A stretch of 64,000 bases of DNA from Clostridiales bacterium (GTDB lineage Bacteria; Bacillota; Clostridia; Oscillospirales; Oscillospiraceae): NCBI GenBank assembly GCA_022772525.1, contig JALFAD010000059.1, positions 1 through 64,000 of the forward strand, in the 5' to 3' direction. Under the pieces are notes generated by a model. It ran no database searches, had not been told where the DNA came from, and saw only the letters and a list, made by a program, of their open reading frames with translations. The translations under genes and the position numbers were made by a program. Within the stretch, counting starts at the first letter, position 1. Each line of letters opens with the position of its first letter. Of the stretch, positions 21,011 through 29,293 are shown piece by piece.

Positions 21011-21367
21011 TTATTCTTTTGTCCTCGATGAAACAGCAGCGTCAATCACTTCACATACACCGCGCAGATGATACAGCACGTCGCTGTTAGAGAATCGAAG
21101 CACCTGTATCCCCAGCTGTTCCAGACATGCGCTTCTGTGTGCATCGTACGCTTGACCGGCAGGCTCATAGTGCTGTGATCCATCCAGTTCAATTGCCAGT
21201 TTTGCCGCTGCACAGTAAAAATCAAGAATGTAGTTCCCGCAAGTGACCTGTCTGCAAAAACGAATCGGATAGTTGTGAAGGTATTCATACCACAACCGTC
21301 GTTCTTCCTTGGTCATTGCTTTTCATAAACTCTGTGCTTTGGATGTGAGCTTGCTGTTATGGTTCAT
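21011..21367 (-). pseudogene. DUF559 endonuclease-like gene with in-frame stop
   Basis: The track lists a 101-aa ORF from 21316 (MTKEERRLWYEYL...), but the conserved family N-terminus lies upstream in the same frame. An ATG at 21367 with GAGGTG before it encodes MNHNSKLTSKAQSL, then TGA at 21325-21323, then KAMTKEERR. Relatives usually have Arg at the stop, so a single CGA-to-TGA change explains it. The rest carries the PD-(D/E)XK-like core (YILDFYCAAAKLAIELDGSQHY). DUF559 proteins resemble very-short-patch repair nucleases. The internal ATG has no good ribosome binding site, so the gene is probably inactive or made at low level. It is flanked by inverted palindromic repeats, and the right repeat supplies the ribosome binding site. 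Confidence 0.8.
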
Positions 21368-21371
21368 AAAG

Positions 21372-21421
21372 CACCTCTTCCGTCACGGCTTCGCCGTGCC
21401 ACCTTCCCCAAAGGGGAAGGC
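21372..21421. repeat. CTTCCCC-family palindromic repeat, right end of DUF559 cassette
   Basis: CACCTCTTCCGT, hairpin CACGGC-TTC-GCCGTG, then palindrome CCTTCCCC-AAA-GGGGAAGG. It is inverted relative to the left copy; together they enclose the DUF559 gene. Confidence 0.85.
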
Positions 21422-21425
21422 TTAT

Positions 21426-23408
21426 TTACGAAATGTCCGCCAGCTCCAGATATTTCGCGCCGTTTTCGGCGATAAAGTTCTTCCGCTCCTGCAGGGCATC
21501 GCCCAGCAGCACGTCAAAGTAATGGGCGGTGCGCTCGGCGTCCTCGGGCATGACCTTAATCAGGCGGCGGGTCTCCGGGTTCATGGTGGTCATCCACATC
21601 ATCTCCGGGTCGTTTTCGCCAAGGCCCTTGGAGCGCTGGATGGTCACCTTTTTGCCCTCCAAATCTTTGAGAATCTTCACCTTTTCCTGCTCGTTGTAGG
21701 CAAACCAGGTCTTGTCCTTGCAGGTGATCTCAAACAGCGGAGACTCCGCGATATACACATAGCCGTCCCGAATCAGGGTAGGGCACAGCCGGTAGAGCAT
21801 GGTGAGAATCAACGTGCGAATCTGGAAGCCGTCCACGTCCGCATCGGTACAGATGACTACCTTGTTCCAGCGCAGCTGGGATAAGTCAAAGCTGGACAGC
21901 TCCTTGGCTTTCTTGCCCTGCACCTCCACGCCGCAGCCCAGAACTTTCATCAGGTCTGTGATGATGGGGCTGGCAAAAATTTTGCTGTAGTCTGCCTTCA
22001 GGCAGTTGAGAATCTTGCCCCGGACGGGCATGATGCCCTGAAATTCCGCGTCCCGGCTCATTTTGACGCTGCCCAAGGCGGAATCGCCCTCCACGATGTA
22101 GAGTTCCCGGAGGTTTGCATCCTTGCTGCGGCAGTCTACGAATTTCTGAACCCGGTTGGCGATGTCGATGGAACCGGACAGCTTTTTCTTGACGCTACTT
22201 TTGGTCTTTTCAGCGGATTCTCTGGCCCGCTTGTTGACGAGAATCTGCTCGGCAGCCTTTTGGGCTTCCTGGGCGTTCTCGATGAACCAGACCTGCAGCT
22301 GCTCCTTAAAGAAAGCCGTCATGGCGTCCTGCGTGAACTTGGAATTGACGCTCTTTTTGGTCTGATTTTCAAAGCAGCCGATGGTGGAGAAGCAGTTGGT
22401 GACCAGCACCAAAGAGTCCTGAATGTCCTGAAAAATGATCTTATTCTCATTTTTCGTATATTTATTGTTGTCCCGCAGATATTTGTCAAAGGCCGCGGTG
22501 AAGCCCAGCCGCACCGCCCGGTCGGGGCTGCCGCCGTATTCCAGCCAGGAGGAGTTGTGGTAATACTCGATGTGGCTGACCTGCTTGGAAAAGCAGAAGG
22601 ACGCGGTGATTTTCAGCTTCATTTCGGGGCGGTTGTCCGCGTCCCGGCCCCGGCGTTCCGTCTCCCAGTAGGTGGGCATAGTGAAGGCGTTGTCCCCCAC
22701 CAGCTCCTCGATGTATTCCCGGATGCCGCCTTCGTAGCAGTATTCCTCTTCCTCAAAGGTTTTGCCCACCTGATTGCGGAATTTGAATCGGACGCCCTTG
22801 TTGACCACGGCCTGACGGCGCAGCACGTCCCTGTAGTATTCCACGGGGATGTTGATGTCCGTAAAGACTTCCTTGTCCGGCTTCCAGCGAAAGACTGAGC
22901 CGGTTTTCTTCCGGTCGGCAGGTGACTTTTTCAATCCGCCAATGTTTCTGCCCTTTTCAAAGTGCAGGTCGTACCGGAAGCCGTCCCGGCGGATGGTAGC
23001 GTCAAAGTATTCGGAAGCGTACTGGGTGGCACAGGAGCCAAGGCCGTTGAGGCCCAGAGAATACTCATAGTTTTCCCCGTTCTCGCCGTACTTGCCGCCG
23101 GCGTACATCTCACAGAACACCAGCTCCCAGTTGTAGCGCTTTTCCTTTTCGTTGTAGTCCACGGGACAGCCCCGGCCGAAGTCCTCCACCTCCACGGAGA
23201 GGTCCTCGTAGCGGGTGACGATGATGGTGTCGCCGTGGCCTTCCCGTGCTTCATCGATGGCGTTGGAGAGAATCTCAAACACCGCGTGCTTACAGCCCTC
23301 CAGATCGTCAGAGCCGAAAATGACCGCGGGACGCTTGCGCACCCGGTCCTCGCCCTTGAGCATGGAGATGCTGGAATTTCCGTACTGTTCTTGCTTATTT
23401 TTTGCCAT
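21426..23408 (-). CDS. parE: type IIA topoisomerase subunit B (ParE/GyrB-like), divergent
   Basis: 660-residue ATPase/Toprim subunit. GHKL motifs are present but altered: RKRPAVIFGS replaces the usual RKRPGMYIG, EILSNAIDEA replaces EIVDNAIDE, and DFGRGCPV replaces DNGRGIPV. The Toprim region reads VEGDSALGSVKMSRD...VRGKILN and DADVDGFQIRTL, and QRSKGLGE holds the switch lysine. All catalytic positions are therefore retained. The ATG at 23408 is preferred over the track start because relatives begin near MAKNK. It heads the unit parE-(DUF559)-parC-yitT-lipoprotein. The deviations from canonical GyrB and ParE point to a specialised paralogue. Confidence 0.87.
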   Translation of the reverse strand: MAKNKQEQYGNSSISMLKGEDRVRKRPAVIFGSDDLEGCKHAVFEILSNAIDEAREGHGDTIIVTRYEDLSVEVEDFGRGCPVDYNEKEKRYNWELVFCEMYAGGKYGENGENYEYSLGLNGLGSCATQYASEYFDATIRRDGFRYDLHFEKGRNIGGLKKSPADRKKTGSVFRWKPDKEVFTDINIPVEYYRDVLRRQAVVNKGVRFKFRNQVGKTFEEEEYCYEGGIREYIEELVGDNAFTMPTYWETERRGRDADNRPEMKLKITASFCFSKQVSHIEYYHNSSWLEYGGSPDRAVRLGFTAAFDKYLRDNNKYTKNENKIIFQDIQDSLVLVTNCFSTIGCFENQTKKSVNSKFTQDAMTAFFKEQLQVWFIENAQEAQKAAEQILVNKRARESAEKTKSSVKKKLSGSIDIANRVQKFVDCRSKDANLRELYIVEGDSALGSVKMSRDAEFQGIMPVRGKILNCLKADYSKIFASPIITDLMKVLGCGVEVQGKKAKELSSFDLSQLRWNKVVICTDADVDGFQIRTLILTMLYRLCPTLIRDGYVYIAESPLFEITCKDKTWFAYNEQEKVKILKDLEGKKVTIQRSKGLGENDPEMMWMTTMNPETRRLIKVMPEDAERTAHYFDVLLGDALQERKNFIAENGAKYLELADIS

Positions 23409-23449
23409 AATTCTTAACCTGCCTAAGCATTCCATAGTAAATCTAGGTT

Positions 23450-23478
23450 ATTATATGCAGAAAGTGGCAAAAAGTCAA
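23450..23478 (-). promoter_or_regulatory. promoter for parE operon
   Basis: On the minus strand TTGACT, a 17-bp spacer and TATAAT lie about 40 bases upstream of the parE start. Confidence 0.8.
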
Positions 23479-23570
23479 GGAAGGGGCAGTCCCAAGCCGC
23501 CCTACCATGGGTATCCACAATCATAAAACCCTCTGATCTGCCCATACTACCTGCAAAAGGAGCTGATCGT

Positions 23571-24872
23571 ATGGAATCCATCTGGCGGGAATCTGCCCAG
23601 CTTCCCCAGTATCCCCAGCTGGAGGGGGACGTATCCACAGATGTGCTGGTCATCGGCGGCGGCATGGCAGGGCTTTTGTGCGCCTACCAATTGAAGAAGG
23701 CGGGTGTGGACTGCATCGTTGCGGAGAGAAAGCGCATCGCCTCCGGCGTTACCGGAGACACCACCGCAAAACTTACAAGCCAGCACGGGCTGATCTACAG
23801 CAAACTTGCGAAAAAAGGCGGATTGGAAGCCGCCAAACTCTATTTGCGGGCAAACGAGGAGGCCCTGTCCGAATACCGGGCGCTGTGCGTGGACATTTCC
23901 TGCGATTTTTCGGAGCAGAGCCACACTGTCTATTCCCGGCAGGGGGTTCAAAATCTGGAGGACGAACTCGCTGTTTTATCCCGGCTGAATTATCCGGCGG
24001 AGCTGGTAGGCGGGCTTCCCCTGCCCTTTCCCACAGTCGGCGGTATACGGTTCCCCCATCAGGCCCAGTTCCACCCGCTGAAATTCTTAAGCGGCATCGT
24101 GAAGAATTTGACCATTTACGAAAACACCCCCGTCCTGTGCCTGGACAAAACGGGAGCCGTTACAGAGCATGGTACCGTTCACGCAAACACCGTCATTGTC
24201 TGCACCCATTTTCCCTTCCTGAACAAGCACGGAAGCTACTTTCTCAAGCTGTATCAGCAGCGCTCCTATGTGCTTGCGCTGGAAAACGTCCCCATTCCCG
24301 ATGGAATGTATCTGGACGCCCGGGAAAACGGGCTGTCGCTACGCAGCTGGGACGAGAAACTGCTGCTGGGCGGCGGCGGGCATCGGACGGGTAAATCCGG
24401 CGGCGGCTGGGCGGAACTGGAGGCTTTTGCGCAGGCCCATTACCCCGAAGCAAAAATCGTCAGCCGCTGGGCCACGCAGGACTGCATGAGTCTGGACGGG
24501 ATGCCCTATATCGGGCAGTACAGCGCGTCCACGCCCAATCTCTACGTTGCCACAGGCTTCAACAAGTGGGGCATGACCACCTCCATGGCGGCGGCCCGGA
24601 TTCTCGCCGATCTGGTTCGCGGCAGAGAAAACCCCTATGCTCCCCTTTTTTCCCCCTCCCGCAGCTTGCTTCATCGTCAGCTGGGCATCAACGCGCTGGA
24701 AGCCACGGTCAATCTGCTCACCCCCTCCCGAAAGCGCTGCCCCCACCTGGGCTGCTCCCTGAAATGGAACGCTCAGGAGCGCAGCTGGGACTGCCCCTGC
24801 CACGGCTCCCGGTTTTCCGAGGGCGGACAGCTTCTCGACAACCCCGCAACCGGTGATCTGCCGAAGAAATGA
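23571..24872 (+). CDS. FAD-dependent oxidoreductase with C-terminal Rieske domain
   Basis: 433 residues. An N-terminal dinucleotide-binding motif VLVIGGGMAGLLCAYQL (about 26-42) starts a DAO-type amine oxidase fold. The C-terminal 50 residues carry a Rieske [2Fe-2S] motif, CPHLGC ... CPCHGSRF. This YhfW-like fusion passes electrons between flavin and a Rieske cluster; the substrate is unknown. AAAGGAG precedes the ATG. The downstream DUF1858 protein is separated by its own promoter, so a functional link is only possible. Confidence 0.88.
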   Translation: MESIWRESAQLPQYPQLEGDVSTDVLVIGGGMAGLLCAYQLKKAGVDCIVAERKRIASGVTGDTTAKLTSQHGLIYSKLAKKGGLEAAKLYLRANEEALSEYRALCVDISCDFSEQSHTVYSRQGVQNLEDELAVLSRLNYPAELVGGLPLPFPTVGGIRFPHQAQFHPLKFLSGIVKNLTIYENTPVLCLDKTGAVTEHGTVHANTVIVCTHFPFLNKHGSYFLKLYQQRSYVLALENVPIPDGMYLDARENGLSLRSWDEKLLLGGGGHRTGKSGGGWAELEAFAQAHYPEAKIVSRWATQDCMSLDGMPYIGQYSASTPNLYVATGFNKWGMTTSMAAARILADLVRGRENPYAPLFSPSRSLLHRQLGINALEATVNLLTPSRKRCPHLGCSLKWNAQERSWDCPCHGSRFSEGGQLLDNPATGDLPKK

Positions 24873-24884
24873 TGGTTTTTCCTC

Positions 24885-24913
24885 TTGTTTTTTTCAAACT
24901 CTGCGGTTATAAT
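24885..24913 (+). promoter_or_regulatory. promoter for DUF1858 gene
   Basis: TTGTTT, a 17-bp spacer and TATAAT lie 31 bases upstream of the start codon. Confidence 0.75.
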
Positions 24914-24943
24914 ATCCTCAGAAATAAATAGGAGGTCATTTTC

Positions 24944-25177
24944 ATGGCTGTTAAAATTGAAAAATCCACCATCATTGGTGACATTCTGGACATCGCGCCT
25001 CAGGCTGCGCCTCTGTTCTTCGCCATCGGTATGCACTGTCTGGGCTGCCCCTCCTCCCGGGGAGAGACCGTGGAGGAAGCCTGCATGGTTCACGGCGTGG
25101 ACTGTGAGTCCTTCCTGGCTCAGCTGAACCACTTCCTGGAGGCTTACGAGGCTTCCGAGGCGGAAAAGAACGCCTGA
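24944..25177 (+). CDS. DUF1858 domain protein
   Basis: 77-residue protein of the DUF1858 / hybrid-cluster-associated disulfide family. The core GDILDIAPQAAPLFFAIGMHCLGCPSS has the conserved CxxC, with a third Cys in EEACMVHG. These small helical proteins are common in anaerobes and are thought to be involved in thiol or Fe-S redox chemistry; no reaction is established. AGGAGG lies before the ATG. Own promoter and own terminator make it monocistronic. Confidence 0.85.
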   Translation: MAVKIEKSTIIGDILDIAPQAAPLFFAIGMHCLGCPSSRGETVEEACMVHGVDCESFLAQLNHFLEAYEASEAEKNA

Positions 25178-25191
25178 GTATCACGTATTTT

Positions 25192-25222
25192 GCAGGAGCG
25201 GCGTGTCCGCTCCTGCTTTTTT
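25192..25222 (+). terminator. terminator after DUF1858 gene
   Basis: GCAGGAGCGG pairs perfectly with CCGCTCCTGC across CGTGT and is followed by TTTTTT. Confidence 0.9.
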
Positions 25223-25235
25223 CGGAGGAAACACC

Positions 25236-25904
25236 ATGAAGCTCCCTCTATCTGACCGTCTGGCGGCCTGCTGCCGCTTCGTCCATCCCGGCGACTGGGT
25301 GGCGGACGTAGGCTGTGACCATGGCTATCTGAGCATTCATCTGCTGCAAACCGGCATCGCCAGCCATGTCTACGCCGCCGATGTGCGCCAAGGCCCCCTG
25401 AGCAGCGCAAAGCGGAACGCGGCAAGCTACGGTGTGACGGAACACATCGACTTTTTTCTCTCCGATGGCGTGCAGAGCCTACCCCGGGATTTTGACACGC
25501 TGGTCTGCGCCGGCATGGGCGCGGATACCATGGAGTCCATTCTCGCTGCCGCCCCGTGGCTGCAAAGCAGCCGCTATCGGATGATTCTGCAATGTCAAAG
25601 TAAGACGCCAAGCCTACGGCGGTACTTAAGCGAAACCGGCTGGGCCATTTCCCGGGAAACCGTTCTCCGGGACGGGCGGTTCCTGTACACCGTCATGGAG
25701 GTACTGTGGCAGCCGGAAGCGCCGAAGCTGACGGTGGGACAGTGGTACTTCCCCCCTGCTCTGCTGGAAAACCCTTCACCGGAAGCTGCGGAATACTGCC
25801 GCTGGGTGCTGGATGGCCTGCGGCTTGCGGTTCAGCACCGCCCGGATAATGAGAACCGGCAGGCCCTCAAAGAACTGGAAGCACTGGAGGAGGAAATGAA
25901 ATGA
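25236..25904 (+). CDS. trmK: tRNA (adenine22-N1)-methyltransferase TrmK
   Basis: 222-residue SAM-dependent class I methyltransferase that modifies A22 in tRNA. Motif I is VADVGCDHGYLSIHL, motif II AADVRQGPLSSA, and the motif IV-like segment is VCAGMGADTM. The start is the ATG at 25236 with GGAGGAAAC; the track start 11 codons upstream overlaps the preceding terminator. The stop overlaps the nif3 start. A trmK-nif3 pairing is common in Firmicutes. Confidence 0.9.
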   Translation: MKLPLSDRLAACCRFVHPGDWVADVGCDHGYLSIHLLQTGIASHVYAADVRQGPLSSAKRNAASYGVTEHIDFFLSDGVQSLPRDFDTLVCAGMGADTMESILAAAPWLQSSRYRMILQCQSKTPSLRRYLSETGWAISRETVLRDGRFLYTVMEVLWQPEAPKLTVGQWYFPPALLENPSPEAAEYCRWVLDGLRLAVQHRPDNENRQALKELEALEEEMK

Positions 25905-26692
25905 CAACTGTTGGCGATATTTTAATCTATCTTGAGGCCCTTGCTCCCCGCTCTATGAAAATGGACTGGGACAACGTGGGCCTGCTCTGCGGCGGCAGAG
26001 ACCGCCCGGTGACAAAAATTCTGGTCGCCCTCGATCCCTTTGAGGGCGTGTGCGAGGAAGCCGCCCGATGGGGCGCGGAGCTGATTGTCACCCACCATCC
26101 CCTGATTTTCCAGCCCCTCAAGGCCGTGACGGATGAAACTTCCATAGGGCGGGCGGTGCAGCTGCTGTGTGCAAACGGTATCAGTGCCATCAACGCCCAT
26201 ACCAATCTGGACTGCGCTCCCGGCGGTGTCAACGACTGTCTTGCCGCCGCACTGGGACTGCGGGAGGTTCGGGTCATCGCACCCTCCGGCGTGGACGAGC
26301 TGGGCAGGCCTTGGGGCCTGCTGCGGCAGGGTGTCGTGGAAAACCAGACTCTTTCCGACTTTCTTTCCCATGTAAAAACCGCGCTGAACTGCGAAGGTCT
26401 GCGCTATGTGGACAGCGGCAGAGCCGTACATCGGGTGGCAGTCGGCGGCGGGGCCTGTGCTTCGGAACTGATGGAAGCGGTGAACGCCGGGTGCGACACC
26501 TTCGTCACGGCGGACGTGAAATACAACCAGTTCTGGGATGCCCACGACCTGGGCCTGAACCTCATCGATGCCGGGCATTTTGCCACGGAAAACCCGGTGG
26601 TAAGCCTGCTTGCCGCGAAAATTGCCGCGGAATTTCCCGAGATAAGCGTAGAAATCTCCAAAACCCACCGAGACTGCATGAAATTCTTCTGA
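25901..26692 (+). CDS. Nif3-like dinuclear metal centre protein
   Basis: 263-residue Nif3/YqfO (GTP cyclohydrolase I type 2-like) protein. Metal ligands are visible in ELIVTHHPLIF, AHTNLDCAPGG and AGHFATEN. It lacks the large insertion seen in YqfO-type proteins, so it is the short form. Structures show a dimetal site in a hexameric toroid, but the reaction is unknown. Translationally coupled to trmK by a four-base overlap. Confidence 0.9.
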   Translation: MTTVGDILIYLEALAPRSMKMDWDNVGLLCGGRDRPVTKILVALDPFEGVCEEAARWGAELIVTHHPLIFQPLKAVTDETSIGRAVQLLCANGISAINAHTNLDCAPGGVNDCLAAALGLREVRVIAPSGVDELGRPWGLLRQGVVENQTLSDFLSHVKTALNCEGLRYVDSGRAVHRVAVGGGACASELMEAVNAGCDTFVTADVKYNQFWDAHDLGLNLIDAGHFATENPVVSLLAAKIAAEFPEISVEISKTHRDCMKFF

Positions 26693-26698
26693 AACGGG

Positions 26699-26727
26699 TT
26701 GATTTTTTTCCTTTCCTCTGCTAGAAT
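26699..26727 (+). promoter_or_regulatory. promoter for yebC
   Basis: TTGATT, a 17-bp spacer and TAGAAT lie 45 bases before the yebC start. Confidence 0.7.
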
Positions 26728-26771
26728 AGATAAGCAATTGTTATACTTTAACCAGAAAGGGTAGATATAGA

Positions 26772-27500
26772 ATGTCCGGACATTCCAAATGGCATAACAT
26801 TCAGAAAACCAAGGGTGCGCAGGACGCCAAGCGCGCGGCTGCCTTTACGAAGATCGCCAAGGAGTTGATCGTGGCTGTGAAGGAGGGCGGCAGCGCCGAC
26901 CCCGCCTACAACTCCCGCCTTGCCACCGTCATCACCAAGGCTAAGGCCGCCAATATGCCCAACGATAACATTAAGCGGTGCCTTGAGAAGGCTGCCGGCG
27001 CCGGCGGCGACAACTACGAGTCCATCACCTACGAAGGCTACGGCCCCGGCGGTGTCGCCGTCATTGTGGAGACCATGACCGACAACCGCAACCGCACCGC
27101 CGGTTCCATGCGTCACCACTTCGACAAGTTCGGCGGTAATTTGGGCGCTACCGGCTGCGTCAGCTGGTCCTTTGACAAAAAGGGCGTGCTGGTCATCGAC
27201 AACTCTGAAGGAGAGCTGGACGAGGACACCGTAATGATGGATGCCATGGACTGCGGCGCGGACGACTTTGAGGCAGAAGATGACTGCTTCACCATCTATA
27301 CCGACCCCGACGACTTCAACGCCGTAGCCGACGCCCTCACCGCCAAGGGCTACAGCTTCGTCTCCGCCCAGATTGAGATGGTGCCCCAGAACTACCAGAA
27401 GCTGGAATCCGAAGAGCAGATTTCCCTGATGGAAAAGCTGCTGGACATCATGGAAGAGGACGACGACGTGCAGAACGTGTGGCACAACTGGGAAGAGTAA
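26772..27500 (+). CDS. YebC/PmpR family regulatory protein
   Basis: 242 residues with the hallmark start MSGHSKWHNIQKTKGAQDAKRA and later KAANMPNDNIKRCLEKA and GYGPGGVAVIVE. The family has been described both as DNA-binding transcription regulators and, for some members, as factors relieving ribosome stalling at proline runs; this copy cannot be assigned to either. Preceded by its own promoter and followed by a terminator hairpin. Confidence 0.93.
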   Translation: MSGHSKWHNIQKTKGAQDAKRAAAFTKIAKELIVAVKEGGSADPAYNSRLATVITKAKAANMPNDNIKRCLEKAAGAGGDNYESITYEGYGPGGVAVIVETMTDNRNRTAGSMRHHFDKFGGNLGATGCVSWSFDKKGVLVIDNSEGELDEDTVMMDAMDCGADDFEAEDDCFTIYTDPDDFNAVADALTAKGYSFVSAQIEMVPQNYQKLESEEQISLMEKLLDIMEEDDDVQNVWHNWEE

Positions 27501-27528
27501 TTATCAAGCTCATGAAATGAAGGTCTGG

Positions 27529-27561
27529 CTGTTTTCGAGAGAAAATAGCCGGATTTTTTCA
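27529..27561 (+). terminator. terminator after yebC
   Basis: GGCTGTTTTC-GAGA-GAAAATAGCC (one G-T pair) followed by GGATTTTTTC. Confidence 0.8.
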
Positions 27562-27567
27562 AAAGGG

Positions 27568-27613
27568 ATCGGTTTTTGTGCTGCGGCTCCGGGTTATGCG
27601 TACCCGGGCCGAT
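27568..27613. other. nested hairpin
   Basis: ATCGG and CCGAT enclose a hairpin CCGGGT-TATGCGT-ACCCGG. It is the first of a chain of structured segments filling the 320-bp gap between yebC and the MBOAT gene. Confidence 0.45.
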
Positions 27614-27628
27614 TGTTCGATTCATACT

Positions 27629-27700
27629 ATTTCTCGATAAAATGGTTAACACCATTTTATCCTGCGCTTATCGCGCAGGCCGCCACTGGCGGCGAGAAAT
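27629..27700. repeat. three-hairpin junction element 1
   Basis: An 8-bp outer stem (ATTTCTCG/CGAGAAAT) encloses three perfect hairpins. These are ATAAAATGGT/ACCATTTTAT (10 bp), CCTGCGC/GCGCAGG (7 bp) and CCGCC/GGCGG (5 bp). No unpaired base separates them, so all but the 12 loop bases of the 72 can pair. Confidence 0.85.
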
Positions 27701-27706
27701 GTATGG

Positions 27707-27789
27707 ACTACGTTTTTTAGCGGCGATGCCGCTGACCGCGAGAACGCGGTCTCATAAAACGGTATTGAACCGTTTTATGAAAAACTAGT
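27707..27789. repeat. three-hairpin junction element 2
   Basis: An imperfect outer stem (ACTA..TTTT / AAAA.TAGT) encloses AGCGGC/GCCGCT (6 bp), GACCGCG/CGCGGTC (7 bp) and TCATAAAACGGT/ACCGTTTTATGA (12 bp), again directly abutting. It has the same architecture as element 1 with unrelated stem sequences. Confidence 0.8.
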
Positions 27790-27821
27790 ATCACCACAAA
27801 GAAACAAGGGAGTGGATTTCC

Positions 27822-29276
27822 ATAGTATTCTCCAGTCTGATCTTTCTGTATGGCTTTTTGCCGCTTTCCCTGTTGGCGTACGCTTTGTGCCGAGGCAACC
27901 GCCGGGCGCAAAATTCAGTCCTGCTGATCTTTTCGCTGATCTTTTACGCCTGGGGGGAACCCAAATATGTCCTTCTGCTGATGGCGATGGCCTTCGTTGC
28001 CTGGCTTTGTGCCGGACAGGTAGCAAAAACCGACGGCATCGTGAAGAAGATATGGCTGGCGACCGCCGCAGTGATCGTGCTGGCACTGATCGGATATTTC
28101 AAATACGCGGGCTTGATCTGCGGCATTTTCGGGCCGGTTCCCGAATTTGTGCAGAAGATCGCGCTACCCATCGGCATTTCCTTCTATACCTTTCAGCTGC
28201 TGACCTATGTGGTGGATGTGTACCGGGGGGAAGCGCAGCCGCAAAGGAGCTATTGGAATGTGCTTCTGTACGCAGCACTGTTCCACCAATGCATTGCCGG
28301 CCCCATTGTCCGTTACCAGACCATCGAACAGGAGCTGTTCGGGCCCCGGCAGCCGGAAATTGCTCCCGGTGTGTCCCGGTTCTGTGCCGGTCTTGCCAAA
28401 AAGGTTTTGCTGGCAAATCCCTGCAGCTCCCTGGCAGATACGATGCTGCTTGCCGACAGTACGGCGGCAGACGCAGCCCTTCTGACACAAAACCTGGAAG
28501 CACTGAGCTCCCTGTCCGTTCTGGGGGCCTGGCTGGGCATCCTCGCCTATGCGCTTCACATCTATCTGGATTTCTCCGCCTATTCCGACATGGCCATTGG
28601 CATGGGCCAGATGCTGGGACTGCATTACCCCGAAAACTTCAACTATCCCTATATCTCCCGAACCGTTACGGAATTCTGGCGGCGGTGGCATATTTCCCTG
28701 AGCACCTTTTTCCGGGACTATGTCTACATTCCCCTGGGCGGAAGCCGGTGCAGCGTGCCGCGAATGGTACGCAACACCTTCATCGTCTGGGCGCTCACCG
28801 GCCTGTGGCACGGCGCCAGCTGGAACTTTGTGTTGTGGGGACTGTGGTTCTTTGTTTTTTTAATGCTGGAACGGGCGGGTCTGAAAAAGCTGCTGGAGAA
28901 AATTCCGATACTATCCAACCTGTATCTTCTGGTGGTGGTTGCCGTGGGCTGGGTCATCTTCCGGTTTACGGATATCCGCCTGGGCTTGACGCTGGTGAGA
29001 TCCATGTTTGGCTTAAACGGAAATCCTTTGACAGAATTTACCGCGGAAATACAGCTGCAGAGCAATCTGTTCCTGCTGCTGGCTGCCGCCGTGGCATCCG
29101 TGCCGCTGATGAAGCATTTGAAAGAGAAACTGGAAGTACTGGTTTCCTGCCAGAGATCCTTGGAAACGGTATGGAACGTGGTTGTCTATTCCGTGATCCC
29201 GGTGGTGCTTTTGCTGCTTTCTACTGCCTGTCTGGTAGGGAACAGCTACAATCCATTCATCTATTTCCGATTTTGA
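27822..29276 (+). CDS. MBOAT family membrane O-acyltransferase
   Basis: About 484 residues with around ten membrane helices. The MBOAT active-site His lies in LTGLWHGASWNFVLWGLWFF and the family segment NFNYPYISRTVTEFWRRWHISLSTF is present. It resembles AlgI/DltB/PatA acyltransferases that pass acetyl groups across the membrane to surface polymers. The conserved N-terminus (VFSSLIFLYGFLPLSLL) begins at an ATA codon at 27822, nine bases after GGGAG. No ATG, GTG or TTG is in frame before it, and the TTG used by the ORF track cuts into the first helix. Translation therefore needs a non-standard start, or the start codon is mutated. Paired with the DHHW protein downstream. Confidence 0.88.
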   Translation: MVFSSLIFLYGFLPLSLLAYALCRGNRRAQNSVLLIFSLIFYAWGEPKYVLLLMAMAFVAWLCAGQVAKTDGIVKKIWLATAAVIVLALIGYFKYAGLICGIFGPVPEFVQKIALPIGISFYTFQLLTYVVDVYRGEAQPQRSYWNVLLYAALFHQCIAGPIVRYQTIEQELFGPRQPEIAPGVSRFCAGLAKKVLLANPCSSLADTMLLADSTAADAALLTQNLEALSSLSVLGAWLGILAYALHIYLDFSAYSDMAIGMGQMLGLHYPENFNYPYISRTVTEFWRRWHISLSTFFRDYVYIPLGGSRCSVPRMVRNTFIVWALTGLWHGASWNFVLWGLWFFVFLMLERAGLKKLLEKIPILSNLYLLVVVAVGWVIFRFTDIRLGLTLVRSMFGLNGNPLTEFTAEIQLQSNLFLLLAAAVASVPLMKHLKEKLEVLVSCQRSLETVWNVVVYSVIPVVLLLLSTACLVGNSYNPFIYFRF

Positions 29277-29293
29277 GGAGGGAATTCATACTT

